From JAWLGW01 sp964569055 (GTDB taxonomy: Bacteria; Planctomycetota; J058), in NCBI GenBank assembly GCA_964569055.1, contig CAZMSZ010000035.1:1-33426 (forward strand): a DNA stretch of 33,426 nucleotides, written 5' to 3'. The notes under the pieces are model-generated. The model did not search any database and was not told the DNA's origin. It saw only the letters and a list, made by a program, of their open reading frames with translations. This document shows positions 1 through 14,174 of this stretch, piece after piece (position 1 is the first letter of the stretch; every line of letters begins with the position of its first letter). The translations under genes were made by a program, and so were the position numbers.

Positions 1-1
1 C

Positions 2-67
2 CAGCGCCTCGTTCAGCGCGAGGAGGAGCTCGGGCCGCGCATCGCCCGAGCGCTGGCCCTGCTCTAG
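2..67 (+). CDS. C-terminal tail of an unidentified protein (partial)
   Basis: An open frame enters from the left edge and ends in a TAG codon at 65-67, giving about 21 residues with a charged, helix-like composition ending RIARALALL. It lies on the same strand as the following operon, 81 bases before the DUF1501 start. The fragment is too short to assign a family, and it could be a chance open frame. The choice rests only on orientation, spacing and typical high-GC third-position bias (codons such as CTC, GAG, CGC, CTG). Confidence 0.45.
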   Translation, partial: QRLVQREEELGPRIARALALL

Positions 68-148
68 CAGGCCCTCCCCGGCACCGGTTTGCATGGCCGC
101 GTCGATCGTGCACACTCGACACGGCCCCAGCCCCAGGAGCGCGCGCCC

Positions 149-1435
149 ATGGACGAGCACGGCACCACCCGACGCGGGTTGCTGCGGGGGGCCCTCGGGG
201 CTGGGGTGGGCCTGGCCCTCGCCCGGCCGGCCTTCGCCGAGCGCAAGGACTACGCCAGCCGGGAAGGGCCCGCCAAGGGCGTGATCCAGATCTTCTTGCC
301 CGGCGGGCTGGCCCACCAGGACAGCTTCGACCCCAAGCCCGACGCGCCGCTCGAGTACCGCGGCGAGACGACCGCGATCCCGACCGCGCTCGACGGGGTG
401 CAGCTCGGCTCGCACCTGGCGCGGACGGCCAAGATCGCCGACCGCCTGTGCATCTGCCGGGCGGTGACGCACAACGAGGCGGCGCACGAGCGCGGCGTCC
501 ACAACGTGCTCACGGGCGTCCGGCCGAGCCCCGCGCTGGTGTTCCCCAGCCTGGGCAGCGTGGTCGCCCACGAGCTCGGGTCGCGCGGGGCGCTGCCGCC
601 CTACGTGGCGATCCCGAACCTCCCCAGCACCTACGCCGGTCCCGGCTACTTGAGCGCGGCCTTCGCCCCGTTCGCCCTCGGGAGCGACCCCGCGGCCAAG
701 GACTTCGCCGTGCGCGACCTCGCCCCGCCCAAGGGGGTCGACGCGGCCCGCTTCGCGCGGCGGCGTGAGCTGCTCGACGCCATGGCCAGCGCCTTCCGCG
801 AGGGGCAGCGGGCCGACGCGCTCGAGGCGCTGCGCGCGTTCTACGAGCAGGCCTACGCGCTGGTCGGCTCGCCCGAGGCGCGGGCGGCGTTCGACCTCGA
901 GCAGGAGCCCGCCAAGCTGCGCGACGCCTACGGGCGCCACGCCGCCGGCCAGCGTCTCCTCCTGGCGCGGCGCCTGGTCGAGCACGGGGTGCGCTTCGTC
1001 ACCGTGTCCTACGGCTCGTGGGACCACCACGACAAGGTGCGCGAGGGGCTCGCGAGGCAGCTCCCGCCCTTCGACCAGGCGTTCGCGGCGCTGATCGGCG
1101 ACCTCGAGCAGCGCGGCCTGCTCGACCAGACCCTGGTGCTGGTGACCACCGAGTTCGGCCGCACGCCCAAGCTCAACGCGACCGGCGGGCGCGACCACTG
1201 GCCGAAGGTGTTCAGCCTGGTCCTGGCGGGCGGCGGCTTCAAGCGCGGCTACGTGCACGGCGCGTCGGACGCGACCGCGGGCGAGCCGCGCGACGGCGCG
1301 CTCTCGATCGCCGACTGGGCGACCACGGTCTATCACCAGGTCGGGATCGTGGCCGACAAGGAGCTCATGGCCCCGGGGGGCCGCCCGGTCGAGATCGTCG
1401 ACGGCGGGCGGGTCGTGCGCGAGCTGCTGGCGTGA
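149..1435 (+). CDS. DUF1501 family protein, Tat-exported
   Basis: This 428-residue protein belongs to the DUF1501 family, a sulfatase/alkaline-phosphatase-fold group that is abundant in Planctomycetota; its substrate is unknown. The N-terminus carries a twin-arginine signal (TRRGLLRG at residues 7-14), a hydrophobic stretch and a likely cleavage after AFA at residue 30. Family hallmarks are GGLAHQDSFDPKP near residues 52-64 and, near the C-terminus, TTEFGRTPKLN followed by GRDHWPKVFSLVLAGGG. ATG 149 was chosen over an upstream ATG at 89 because AGGAG at 135-139 lies 9 bases before it and the Tat signal then starts properly. The stop overlaps the GTG of the next gene by four bases (GTGA), so translation is probably coupled. 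Such proteins usually pair with DUF1549/DUF1553 proteins, as here. Family assignment is firm; biochemical role is not known. Confidence 0.93.
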   Translation: MDEHGTTRRGLLRGALGAGVGLALARPAFAERKDYASREGPAKGVIQIFLPGGLAHQDSFDPKPDAPLEYRGETTAIPTALDGVQLGSHLARTAKIADRLCICRAVTHNEAAHERGVHNVLTGVRPSPALVFPSLGSVVAHELGSRGALPPYVAIPNLPSTYAGPGYLSAAFAPFALGSDPAAKDFAVRDLAPPKGVDAARFARRRELLDAMASAFREGQRADALEALRAFYEQAYALVGSPEARAAFDLEQEPAKLRDAYGRHAAGQRLLLARRLVEHGVRFVTVSYGSWDHHDKVREGLARQLPPFDQAFAALIGDLEQRGLLDQTLVLVTTEFGRTPKLNATGGRDHWPKVFSLVLAGGGFKRGYVHGASDATAGEPRDGALSIADWATTVYHQVGIVADKELMAPGGRPVEIVDGGRVVRELLA

Positions 1436-3918
1436 GGCGCGCCGCGCTCACGCTCCTCGCCGCGCTCGCCCTGGCGGCGCCGGCCCGGGCCGCCTCGCCG
1501 CAGCTCGTGTGGCTCGAGCCGCCCGGCGGCCGTCGCGGCGCCGAGGTCACGCTCCGCCTGCACGGCCGGCGGCTGGCCGACGCCGAGGGCCTCGTGTTCC
1601 ACCGCCCCGGGCTGACGCTGCTCGGGCTCGAGGTCCCCAAGAAGCAGAAGGGCAGGCTGGTGATCGCGCGGGTCGCGATCGCGGCGGACGCCCCGCTGGG
1701 CGAGCACCCCTTCCGGGTGCGCTGCCGGAGCGGGCTCAGCGAGCTGCGCACGTTCAGCGTGGGCGCGCTCCCCGAGCTGGCCGAGGCCGAGCCCAACGGC
1801 GACCTCGAGCGCGCGCAGGCGATCCCGCTCGACGTGACGGTCACCGGTCGGGTCACGGCCGAGGACGTGGACCTGTTCTCGTTCGAGGGGAAGAAGGGCG
1901 AGCGGGTCGCAGTGGAGGTCGAGGCGCAGCGCCTGGGCGGACCCGTGTTCGACCCGTATCTGGCCTTGCTCGACGGGCGCCGGTTCGAGCTGGCGGTCGC
2001 GGACGACGGCGCGTTCGGCGGGACCGACGGCGCGCTGGCGCTGGTCCTCCCCGAGGACGGGCGCTACTTCGTCGAGCTGCGCGAGGCCTCCTACGGCGGC
2101 TCGGGGCGCTCCTTCTATCGACTGCACGTGGGGCGCTTCCCGCGCCCGCTGGTGGCGCTCCCCGCGGGAGGCCAGCCCGGCGAGACGATCGCGGTCCGGC
2201 TCTTGGGCGAGGTCGCGGGCGCGGACGTCGCGGCGGTGGGCTCGTTCACGTTCCCGCCGCGCGAGGACGAGCTGGTGCCCTGGTTCGTCGAGGGTCCGGG
2301 CGGGGTGGCGCCCACGCCGCTGCGGCTGCGCTGCGCGCCGCTGGCCGGGCACCAGGAGGTCGAGCCCAACGGGCGCAAGCGCGCCACGGCGGTCACGATC
2401 CCCGGGGCGCTGCACGGCGTGATCGGGAAGCCCCGCGACCGCGACTGGTTCTGGTTCTCGGCCCGCAAGGGCCAGGCGTTCGGGGTGCGGGTGTGGGCGC
2501 GCGAGCTCGGCTCGCCCCTCGACGCGGTGGTCAACGTGTACGTGCGGGGGGGCAAGCACGTCGTCGGCAACGACGACGCGGGCGGGCGCCCCGACAGCGC
2601 GCTGCGGTTCGTGGCGCCCGCCGACGGGGAGTACGAGCTGCGCGTGCGCGACTTCCTCGACGGCGGCGGCCCGGCCCACGCCTACCGGGTCGAGGTCGCG
2701 CCCGAGCGGCCCACCCTGGGGCTGACGCTCCACGCCTTCGGGCGCAACAGCCAGGACCGGCAGGCGCTGGCGGTCCCGCGCGGCAACCGGTTCGCCGCGC
2801 TGCTGCGCCTCGAGCGGCGCGCGGCGGGCGGCCCGGTCGAGCTCGCGCTCGGCGCGCTCCCAGCCGGCGTGGCGCCGGTCACCACGCCCGTGTGCCCGGC
2901 CGGGGCGACGGTCGTCCCGCTCGTGCTCGAGGCCGCCCCCGACGCGCCGCTCGCCGCGGGGCTCGTCCCCATCACCGCGCGCCACCTCGCCAAGCCGCCG
3001 GTCGCGGCCACCCTCCGCCACACCGTGCCGCTCTCGTACGGGGCGCCCAACAACGCCGTCTACCACGAGGTCACCGTCGATCGGCTGGCGGTCGCGGTCA
3101 GCGAGCCCGCTCCGTTCGCGCTGCGGCTCGAGCCGCCCGCCGCGCCGCTGGTGCGCGAGGGGTCGGCCAAGCTCGTGGTGGCGGTCGAGCGCGCCTCCGG
3201 GTTCGAGGGGACGGTGGAGCTGTGGCTGCTCTACGACCCGCCGGGGGTCGGCTCGCGCAGGCGGGTGGTCGTGAAGAAGGGACAGGACCGCGCCGAGATC
3301 GCGCTCGACGCCAACGCCCGCGCGGCCCTCGGCGACTGGCCGCTGGTCGCGATCGGCAAGGCCGACGTCCGCGGCGCGCTGTGGGTCGCGAGCGCGCCGG
3401 TCACGCTCGAGGTCGCGGCGCAGCGGCTGCGCGTGGAGCTGACCCGCGCGGCGGCGAGTCAGGGCCAGAGCGCCGCGATCGCGGCCGCGATCGAGGTGCT
3501 CGCCCCGTTCGAGGGGGAGGGGCGCGCGCGGCTGGTCGGCCTCCCCGCGCACTGCGCCGCGCCCACCCTGGCGATCACGCGCGAGACGAGCGCCCTCCGG
3601 TTCGAGGTGACCGTCGGGGCCGAGGCCAAGCTCGGCAAGCACCGCAACGTCCGCCTCCGGGTCGAGCTGCCGAGCGGGGCGGGCACGATCGTGCACACCC
3701 TGGCGCGCACCGAGCTGCGGATCGACCCGCCGCGACCCGCGCCGGCCCAGCCCGCGCCGGCGGCCGCGGCCTCGGCCGAGCCCGCCGCCCCCCCGCCCGC
3801 GAGCCGGCTCGAGCAGCTGCGCGCCGCCTACCGCGCTCAGCGTGAGCGCGAGGGCGGCGGCGAGGCGAAGCCCGCGGCGGAAGAGCCGCCGGCCGCTCCC
3901 GAAGGAGGCGTCAAGTGA
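1432..3918 (+). CDS. Exported protein with two PPC (pre-peptidase C-terminal) domains
   Basis: An 828-residue exported protein. A signal peptide covers about residues 1-20 (hydrophobic core, then PARA/AS). A beta-rich IPT-like region at about 24-110 is followed by two PPC domains at about 117-233 and 307-423. Each PPC domain opens with the characteristic EPNG motif and carries a D-x-D/WF core (DVDLFSF, DRDWFWFS). The rest to about residue 750 looks like further beta-sandwich repeats, and the last 60 residues are a proline/alanine-rich, then charged, linker. No catalytic domain is visible, so it is probably a binding or scaffold partner of its operon neighbours. The GTG start at 1432 lies inside the stop of the DUF1501 gene, and the stop overlaps the GTG of the DUF1549 gene; both junctions are GTGA. 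PPC proteins commonly sit between DUF1501 and DUF1549/DUF1553 genes in planctomycetes. Confidence 0.9.
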   Translation: MRRAALTLLAALALAAPARAASPQLVWLEPPGGRRGAEVTLRLHGRRLADAEGLVFHRPGLTLLGLEVPKKQKGRLVIARVAIAADAPLGEHPFRVRCRSGLSELRTFSVGALPELAEAEPNGDLERAQAIPLDVTVTGRVTAEDVDLFSFEGKKGERVAVEVEAQRLGGPVFDPYLALLDGRRFELAVADDGAFGGTDGALALVLPEDGRYFVELREASYGGSGRSFYRLHVGRFPRPLVALPAGGQPGETIAVRLLGEVAGADVAAVGSFTFPPREDELVPWFVEGPGGVAPTPLRLRCAPLAGHQEVEPNGRKRATAVTIPGALHGVIGKPRDRDWFWFSARKGQAFGVRVWARELGSPLDAVVNVYVRGGKHVVGNDDAGGRPDSALRFVAPADGEYELRVRDFLDGGGPAHAYRVEVAPERPTLGLTLHAFGRNSQDRQALAVPRGNRFAALLRLERRAAGGPVELALGALPAGVAPVTTPVCPAGATVVPLVLEAAPDAPLAAGLVPITARHLAKPPVAATLRHTVPLSYGAPNNAVYHEVTVDRLAVAVSEPAPFALRLEPPAAPLVREGSAKLVVAVERASGFEGTVELWLLYDPPGVGSRRRVVVKKGQDRAEIALDANARAALGDWPLVAIGKADVRGALWVASAPVTLEVAAQRLRVELTRAAASQGQSAAIAAAIEVLAPFEGEGRARLVGLPAHCAAPTLAITRETSALRFEVTVGAEAKLGKHRNVRLRVELPSGAGTIVHTLARTELRIDPPRPAPAQPAPAAAASAEPAAPPPASRLEQLRAAYRAQREREGGGEAKPAAEEPPAAPEGGVK

Positions 3919-6401
3919 GCCGCTCCCGGCGCCTGTTCGCCGCGTCCGCCGCGCTCGCGACGGCGCTCCTGGCCGCCGCCTCGGCGCTGGCCGACCCCGC
4001 CAGCGACGTGGTCAGCGGCCCGGCCGAGGACGCGGTGGCGGCCGACGCGGTGGTCGGCCTGGCCGCGTTCCCGGCCGCGCTCGCGCTGGAGGGCGCGCGC
4101 GACCGCGCGAGCGTGGTGGTCCAGGCCACGCTCGCCGACGGCACCACGCGCGACGTGACCGCGCAGGCCGAGCTCACCCTGGCCGACGCCAGCCTCGCCG
4201 CGCGCGACGGGCGCTGGTGGGTCGGGAGGGCGGACGGGGAGACCACGCTCACCGTCCGCCTGGGCGAGCACGCGCTCGCGCTGCCCCTGGTGGTCCGCCA
4301 GGCCGGCGCGGCGCGGGCGGTCAGCTTCCGCAACGACTGCCTCCCCGTCCTGACGCGGGCCGGCTGCAACACCGGGAGCTGCCACGGCGCCGCGCGCGGC
4401 AAGGACGGGTTCCGCCTCTCGCTGTTCGGATACGACCCGGCGGGTGACCACTGGCGGATCACGCGCCAGCAGGCCGGCCGGCGGATCGACCTCGCGGCGC
4501 CCGCCCGCAGCCTGCTCCTGCTCAAGGCGACCGGGCAGGTGCGCCACACCGGGGGCGAGCGGTTCGCGCCGGGCGGGCCCGAGGCCGCGCTCCTGACCGA
4601 GTGGCTGGCGGCGGGGGCGCCCCAGGACCCGGCCGACCTGCCCGAGCTCACCGGGATCACGCTCGCGCCGCCCGAGTCGACCCTGCTCGCCGGGCGCGGG
4701 CGCCAGCAGCTGGTCGTCACGGCGACCTACAGCGACGGCACCGACCGCGACGTGACCGCCCTCGCGGCGCTCCACAGCTCGGACGGCTCGGTGGCGGCGA
4801 TCGACTCGCAGGGCGCGGCCGTGGCGGGCCAGCGCGGCGAGGCGCTCGTCACCGCCCGCTTCGGCGCGTTCGTGGTCGGGGCCACGGTCCTGGTCGTCCC
4901 CGACGACCCCGCCTTCCGCTTCCCCGCGGGCGAGGACGAGCACCCGGTGGACCGCCACGTGGCCGCCAAGCTGCGCCGCCTGCGCCAGCTCCCCGCGCCG
5001 GTGATCGACGACGCCGCGTTCTTGCGCCGCGCCACCCTGGACGTGATCGGCCGGCTCCCCGAGCCCGAGGAGGTCGAGGCGTTCCTGGCCGACCCGCGCC
5101 CCGACAAGCGGGCGGCGGCGGTCGACGCCTTGCTCGAGCGCAAGGAGTTCGCCGAGCTGTGGACGCTGCTGTGGGCCGACCGGCTGCTGGTGCGGAGCAG
5201 CGAGCGGGTCAGCCCCAAGGCGGCCCTGCGCTACGCCGAATGGATCGAGGCCCGGATCGCGGGCGGCGTCCCGCTCGACGCCTTCGTGCGCGAGCTGCTC
5301 ACCGCGGAGGGCGGCACGTTCGAGCAGCCGGCCACCAACTTCTACCAGGCCGAGCCCGACGGGCTGCGCCTGGCCGAGAACGTGGCGCAGGTGTTCCTCG
5401 GGATCCGGCTGCAGTGCGCGCAGTGCCACGACCACCCGTTCGACCGCTGGACGCAGGACGACTACTACGGCTGGGCGGCGTTCTTCAGCCAGGTGGGCCG
5501 CAAGCGCGGGGGGGACCCGCGCGAGACGATCGTGTTCGACCGGGGGCGGGGCGAGGTGAAGCACCCGCTCACGGGCAAGAAGGTCGCGCCCAAGCTGCTC
5601 GGGGCCGAGGCGCCCAAGACCAAGGGCAAGGACCGCCGCGCGGTGGCGGCCGCCTGGATCACGGCCGCGGACAACCCCTTCTTCGCGCGCAACGTGGCCA
5701 ACCTGGTGTGGGCGCAGCTCCTGGGCGAGGGGCTGGTGCACGAGCCCGACGACGTGCGGGTCAGCAACCCGCCCTCGCACCCCGCCCTCCTCGACGAGCT
5801 CGCCGCCCGGCTGGTGAAGAGCGGGTGGGACGTGAAGGCGCTGATCCGGCTGATCGCGAGCTCGCGCACCTACCAGCGGGCGACGCGCCCCAACGCGACC
5901 AACGCCCACGACACCCGCAACCTGGCCCGCGGCCGCGTGCGTCGGCTCCGCGCCGAGGTCCTCCTCGACGCGATCGGGCAGGTGACCGGCGCGCCGATCA
6001 AGCTGCCCGGCCTGCCGCTCGGCGCCCGCGCCGTCCAGCTCGCCGACGGGGCGGCCGACGTCTACCCGCTCCGCACCTTCGGCCGCGCCAGCCGCGAGAG
6101 CGTGTGCGCCTGCGAGGTCAAGGCCGAGCCCACGCTCTCGCAGGCGCTGCACCTCCTCAACGGCGCCACGGTCCACGAGGCGATCGTGCGCGGCGGGCGG
6201 GTGAAGGGGGCCCTGGCCGCGGGGCGCACGCCGGCGGAGGTGCTCGACGAGCTCTACCTGCGCTGCCTGGCGCGGCGGCCGAGCCCCGACGAGCGGGCCA
6301 GCCTGCTGGCCCGGCTCGAGGCCGCGCCGAGCCCCCGCGAGGGGCTCGAGGACGTGTTCTGGGCGCTCCTCAACTCGCCCGAGTTCCTGACCAACCACTG
6401 A
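3915..6401 (+). CDS. DUF1549/DUF1553 protein with Ig-like domains and CxxCH motif
   Basis: An 828-residue exported protein with a signal peptide (about residues 1-27, ending SALA/DP). Ig-like (BIG2-type) regions occur at about 45-130 and 245-328. Between them is the family motif GCNTGSCHG (150-158), followed by GKDGFRLSLFGYDP. DUF1549 spans about 345-530 and contains CAQCHDHPFDRW at 501-512, whose C-x2-C-H could bind a c-type haem. DUF1553 follows at about 570-810, with TFGRASRESVCACE and EPTLSQALHLLNG. The GTG start at 3915 is supported by GAAGGAGG at 3901-3908 and overlaps the previous stop. Third gene of a translationally coupled operon with DUF1501 and PPC genes; these sets are thought to act on surface or polymeric substrates, but no substrate is established. 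Domain calls are strong; haem binding is inferred from the motif alone. Confidence 0.93.
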   Translation: MSRSRRLFAASAALATALLAAASALADPASDVVSGPAEDAVAADAVVGLAAFPAALALEGARDRASVVVQATLADGTTRDVTAQAELTLADASLAARDGRWWVGRADGETTLTVRLGEHALALPLVVRQAGAARAVSFRNDCLPVLTRAGCNTGSCHGAARGKDGFRLSLFGYDPAGDHWRITRQQAGRRIDLAAPARSLLLLKATGQVRHTGGERFAPGGPEAALLTEWLAAGAPQDPADLPELTGITLAPPESTLLAGRGRQQLVVTATYSDGTDRDVTALAALHSSDGSVAAIDSQGAAVAGQRGEALVTARFGAFVVGATVLVVPDDPAFRFPAGEDEHPVDRHVAAKLRRLRQLPAPVIDDAAFLRRATLDVIGRLPEPEEVEAFLADPRPDKRAAAVDALLERKEFAELWTLLWADRLLVRSSERVSPKAALRYAEWIEARIAGGVPLDAFVRELLTAEGGTFEQPATNFYQAEPDGLRLAENVAQVFLGIRLQCAQCHDHPFDRWTQDDYYGWAAFFSQVGRKRGGDPRETIVFDRGRGEVKHPLTGKKVAPKLLGAEAPKTKGKDRRAVAAAWITAADNPFFARNVANLVWAQLLGEGLVHEPDDVRVSNPPSHPALLDELAARLVKSGWDVKALIRLIASSRTYQRATRPNATNAHDTRNLARGRVRRLRAEVLLDAIGQVTGAPIKLPGLPLGARAVQLADGAADVYPLRTFGRASRESVCACEVKAEPTLSQALHLLNGATVHEAIVRGGRVKGALAAGRTPAEVLDELYLRCLARRPSPDERASLLARLEAAPSPREGLEDVFWALLNSPEFLTNH

Positions 6402-6485
6402 GCCGGGTTGAAAGGAGACCGAGAAGAAGGGGCGCGCTCCGGCAAGGAGATACGGCCGGCGCACCCGTTGCGCCGAGCGCACGCC

Positions 6486-7469
6486 ATGAAGCTCCGCGCC
6501 GCGTTCCTGCTCCTGCTCGCCCTCGGCGCCGTGACGCCGCTCACGATCCAGGCCGGGCCCGCGCGCACGGTGCGGGGCGCCACGCTCCGCGCCGCGTCGG
6601 ACCTGCGCCTGCGGGCGAGGGTGGTGAGCGCCGCCCCCTCCGACCTCGACGGGGACGGGCTGGCGGATCGCGACGACCCCGACGACGACGGCGACGGGCT
6701 GAGCGACGCCGAGGAGGCGGCGCTCGGCACCGACCCGCGCCGGGCCGACAGCGACGGGGACGGCTACAGCGACTACCAGGAGCTGGAGGACGCGCGGCTC
6801 CGGCGGCCGCCAGCCGATTACCGCACCTCGGGCGCCACCGGCTGCGATCCGCTCGTCCCCGACGTGGTGATCGAGCTCGACCACCTCGGCCCCAAGACGT
6901 GGTGGTTCGTCGAGCACTGCGGCCACGAGCCGGGCGGCGAGCCGCTGCGCGACATGATCGAGCGGTTCGAGGAGCGCGGCTGGCGGGTGTTCGTGTGCGT
7001 GGACGACGAGATCCCCCACGTCGAGGGCGGCCGCGACCGCGAGCACCTCGAGCGGGCGGACGTGTTCGCGCTGCGCGACCGCTACCGCGACACGCCGGTC
7101 TACTACTACTGCTTCTACGCCGACGAGGCGGGCGATCAGCTCGGCCAGACGGGCAACCTCGGGGTGGCCTGGTCGTCGAGCAACAACCTCGTCGTGTTCG
7201 AGGGCGTGTGGTACCTCGTCGGCGACCTCGTCGGCATGACCGCCATGCACGAGCTCGGGCACCTGCTGATCGACGGCTACCCCGAGAACCCGGCGGCGGC
7301 GCACCTCGTCGCGCAGCCCGAGGTGTGGGACGACGGCGCGCACTGCCCGCAGGACTGCGTGATGAACTACGCCAGCAAGCTGGGCGTGTGGGACGCCCTG
7401 GGCCAGTGGTGGGAGTTCGACTACTGCGACGACTGCTGGGGCGCCGTGCGCGGGTTCTACGCCAAGTAG
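6486..7469 (+). CDS. Exported thrombospondin type 3 repeat protein with HELGH metalloprotease motif
   Basis: A 327-residue exported protein. A signal peptide (MKLRAAFLLLLALG, ending near IQAG) is followed by three D-x-D-x-D-G calcium-binding thrombospondin type 3 loops at about 53-97 (DLDGDGLAD, DDDGDGLSD, DSDGDGYSD). The C-terminal domain carries HELGHLLIDG at 255-264 (His255, Glu256, His259 as likely zinc ligands and base). CVMNY at about 291-295 resembles the Met-turn of metzincins. The normal third ligand of HExxHxxGxxH is not in its usual place, so exact family is uncertain. Several cysteine pairs (CPQDC, CDDC) suggest disulfides. ATG 6486 was chosen because it places the signal peptide at the N-terminus; an in-frame TTG at 6408 lies upstream. 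It follows the DUF1549 gene by 84 bases and may be transcribed with it. Confidence 0.78.
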   Translation: MKLRAAFLLLLALGAVTPLTIQAGPARTVRGATLRAASDLRLRARVVSAAPSDLDGDGLADRDDPDDDGDGLSDAEEAALGTDPRRADSDGDGYSDYQELEDARLRRPPADYRTSGATGCDPLVPDVVIELDHLGPKTWWFVEHCGHEPGGEPLRDMIERFEERGWRVFVCVDDEIPHVEGGRDREHLERADVFALRDRYRDTPVYYYCFYADEAGDQLGQTGNLGVAWSSSNNLVVFEGVWYLVGDLVGMTAMHELGHLLIDGYPENPAAAHLVAQPEVWDDGAHCPQDCVMNYASKLGVWDALGQWWEFDYCDDCWGAVRGFYAK

Positions 7470-7479
7470 ACTCGCGCGC

Positions 7480-9237
7480 ATGAGGGAGCGCACCGCCGCG
7501 GTCCTGCTGGCGTTGGTAGCCGCGGTGCTGACGGCCTGGCTCCTGGCGTCGCCGCGCGCGCCGGGCCCGCTCGCCGCGCCCGCGCCGCCGGGCCGCGGCC
7601 CGGGCGCTCGCGAGCGAGCCGAGCCGGCCGCGCGCGAGCACGCCGCGCCGGCGACGCCCGCCAGCCCAGCGCCCCGCGCCGGGGCTCCGGCCCGAGCTCG
7701 CGGCCATACGGTCGTGGGCCGGGTGCTGCTCGCCTCGGGGGAGCCGGCGCCGGGCGCCGTGGTCGAGGCGACGAGCCGCTCGGGCGAGCGCCAGGTCGAG
7801 GTCGCGCTCGACGGCAGCTACCGCCTGGAGGACCTGCCGGCGGGGCCGATCGTGCTCGTGGCGAGGGCGAGCGGGACCCACCGGGCGGCGCTGCGCGAGC
7901 GACGCGAGCTCCCCGCGGGCGAGCCGATCACGGTCGCGGTCGACTTCACCTTCCAGCCGGGGACCCCCTGCCGGGGGCGGGTGGTGGACGAGGCCGGTCG
8001 CCCCGTCGCGGACGCCGCGGTGGAGGCGCAGGTCGCCGGGCTGTTCGAGCCGCTGACCGCGACCAGCGACGCAGCCGGCGCGTTCGCGCTGGTGTTGCCA
8101 GGGGAGGCGGCGCGGTTCTTCGCGCGCGCGCCGGGCCACGCCCAGCCCGCGCCGGTGGAGCGCGCCTACGGCGGGGCGCCCTTCGAGCTGGTGCTCGAGC
8201 TCGCTCGAGCGGGCGAGCTGAAGGGAAGGGTGCTCGACCCGCGCGCCAACGGCTTCGCCGGGGTGCGGGTCGAGGCGCTGCCGGTCGCGGGCGGCGCGGC
8301 CGTGACCGCCACGACCGACCGCGCGGGCCGGTTTCGCTTCCCGTCGCTGCTGCCGGGGGCGTATCGCTGCCGGGCCGTGGCCACCGGCTACGTGCCCGCC
8401 GAGGCGGGGCCGCTCGAGCTGCGGCCGGGAGAGGTGCGCGACCTCGGCGACCTGCGCCTCGCGCGCGGGCGCGAGCTGCGCGGCCGCGTGCTCGACGAGG
8501 CGGGCGCGCCGGTCGCGGGCGCGCGCGTGGAGTACGGCCCCGCGGGCGGCGCGCTCGGCGATCACGTGCTGAGTGACGAGCGCGGGACGTTCGTGATCGA
8601 GGGGCTCGCGGGCGAGCCGCTCGACGTGCGCGCTCGCGCCGAGGGCTACCGCCCGGCCACGCTGCGAGTCGCGCCCGGCTCGGCGGACGTCGCGCTGGTG
8701 CTGGCGCGCCCGTCGCTCCTCACGGGGGTCGTGCTCGACGAGGCGGGCGCGCCGATCGCCGGCGCCTGGCTGGCGGTGCTCGGCGCCGCCCAGCGCACCG
8801 GCCGGACCGCCGAGGACGGCAGCTTCGCGCTCCCGAGCGACGACGAGCAGCCCCGCACCGTGCTGGTCCACGCCCCCCGCCACGCCCCCCTGCGCGCTCA
8901 CCTCACACCAGGCCGCCCCGAGCGGCTCGTGCTCGGCCCGCTCCGCCCCCGATCGACCGCCGGCGCCGCCACGCTTCGCGGCAGGCTCCGACGCGCCGCT
9001 GCGCCCGTCGCGGGCGCGCTCGTGCTCGCCGTCCCGCGCGGCGCCGCCTCGCCCGAGGCCGTGCTCGAGGCCGTCAGCGACGCCGAGGGCCGGTTCACGC
9101 TCGCGCTCACCCCCGGCGCCTGGGAGCTGGCGGCGATCGAGCTCGCCGGTCCGCGCGAGGAGCTCACCGCCCGCGCGATCGAGGTCCCGGCGGGGGGCGT
9201 CGACCTCGAGTGGGAGCTCCCGGATCGCGCCCGCTGA
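7480..9237 (+). CDS. Membrane-anchored carboxypeptidase-regulatory-like repeat protein
   Basis: A 585-residue protein with an N-terminal membrane anchor (residues about 5-25, AAVLLALVAAVLTAWLLAS), a proline/alanine-rich spacer to about 72, then about six carboxypeptidase regulatory-like beta-sandwich repeats. Each repeat opens with a version of GRVLDEAGAPVAGARVE and contains a later D-x-x-G-x-F segment: about 75-150, 163-240, 247-325, 332-405, 412-490 and 505-580. Such domains are structural or carbohydrate/protein-binding modules; no enzyme domain is seen. The start lies 10 bases after the metalloprotease stop, without a clear Shine-Dalgarno sequence, so coupling to that gene is likely. It is probably a periplasmic or surface protein. 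Function is unknown beyond the domain type. Confidence 0.82.
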   Translation: MRERTAAVLLALVAAVLTAWLLASPRAPGPLAAPAPPGRGPGARERAEPAAREHAAPATPASPAPRAGAPARARGHTVVGRVLLASGEPAPGAVVEATSRSGERQVEVALDGSYRLEDLPAGPIVLVARASGTHRAALRERRELPAGEPITVAVDFTFQPGTPCRGRVVDEAGRPVADAAVEAQVAGLFEPLTATSDAAGAFALVLPGEAARFFARAPGHAQPAPVERAYGGAPFELVLELARAGELKGRVLDPRANGFAGVRVEALPVAGGAAVTATTDRAGRFRFPSLLPGAYRCRAVATGYVPAEAGPLELRPGEVRDLGDLRLARGRELRGRVLDEAGAPVAGARVEYGPAGGALGDHVLSDERGTFVIEGLAGEPLDVRARAEGYRPATLRVAPGSADVALVLARPSLLTGVVLDEAGAPIAGAWLAVLGAAQRTGRTAEDGSFALPSDDEQPRTVLVHAPRHAPLRAHLTPGRPERLVLGPLRPRSTAGAATLRGRLRRAAAPVAGALVLAVPRGAASPEAVLEAVSDAEGRFTLALTPGAWELAAIELAGPREELTARAIEVPAGGVDLEWELPDRAR

Positions 9238-9248
9238 GACGCTGACTC

Positions 9249-9415
<167 letters not shown>

Positions 9416-9455
9416 GGGCACCAAGGCTGTTTCTGGGAAAGGGAGACGCTGCAGG

Positions 9456-9520
9456 CGGAAAGCCCGAAACGGCCCTCGCGCTCGCGCGCGCCTTCGGCCA
9501 CGATCCCCTACGGGCTTCCG
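9456..9520 (+). promoter_or_regulatory. Possible leader stem-loop before the double kinase
   Basis: CGGAAAGCCCG at 9456-9466 pairs with CGGGCTTCCG at 9511-9520 (10 base pairs, one bulged A) across a loop of 44 bases. It lies in the presumed leader of the kinase gene. A regulatory role is only a guess; GC-rich DNA forms such stems by chance. Confidence 0.25.
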
Positions 9521-9647
9521 GCAGACGAGACACGGACGCCCCGCCCCGCCCCGGTTTCTTCGCGGCGGATTCGGCCCACTTCCCGCCGCCTGAGTAGAAT
9601 CCAGGCCTCGAGCGGCCCCGCGTCGCTTCCGTCCCTCAGGACGACCC

Positions 9648-14174
<4,527 letters not shown>

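Noticed and set aside
3837..7493. Minus-strand open frame of 1218 codons opposite the DUF1549 gene
   Set aside because: It is an antisense shadow, rich in Arg, Gly, Val, His and Leu without motifs; the opposite strand carries clear domains.
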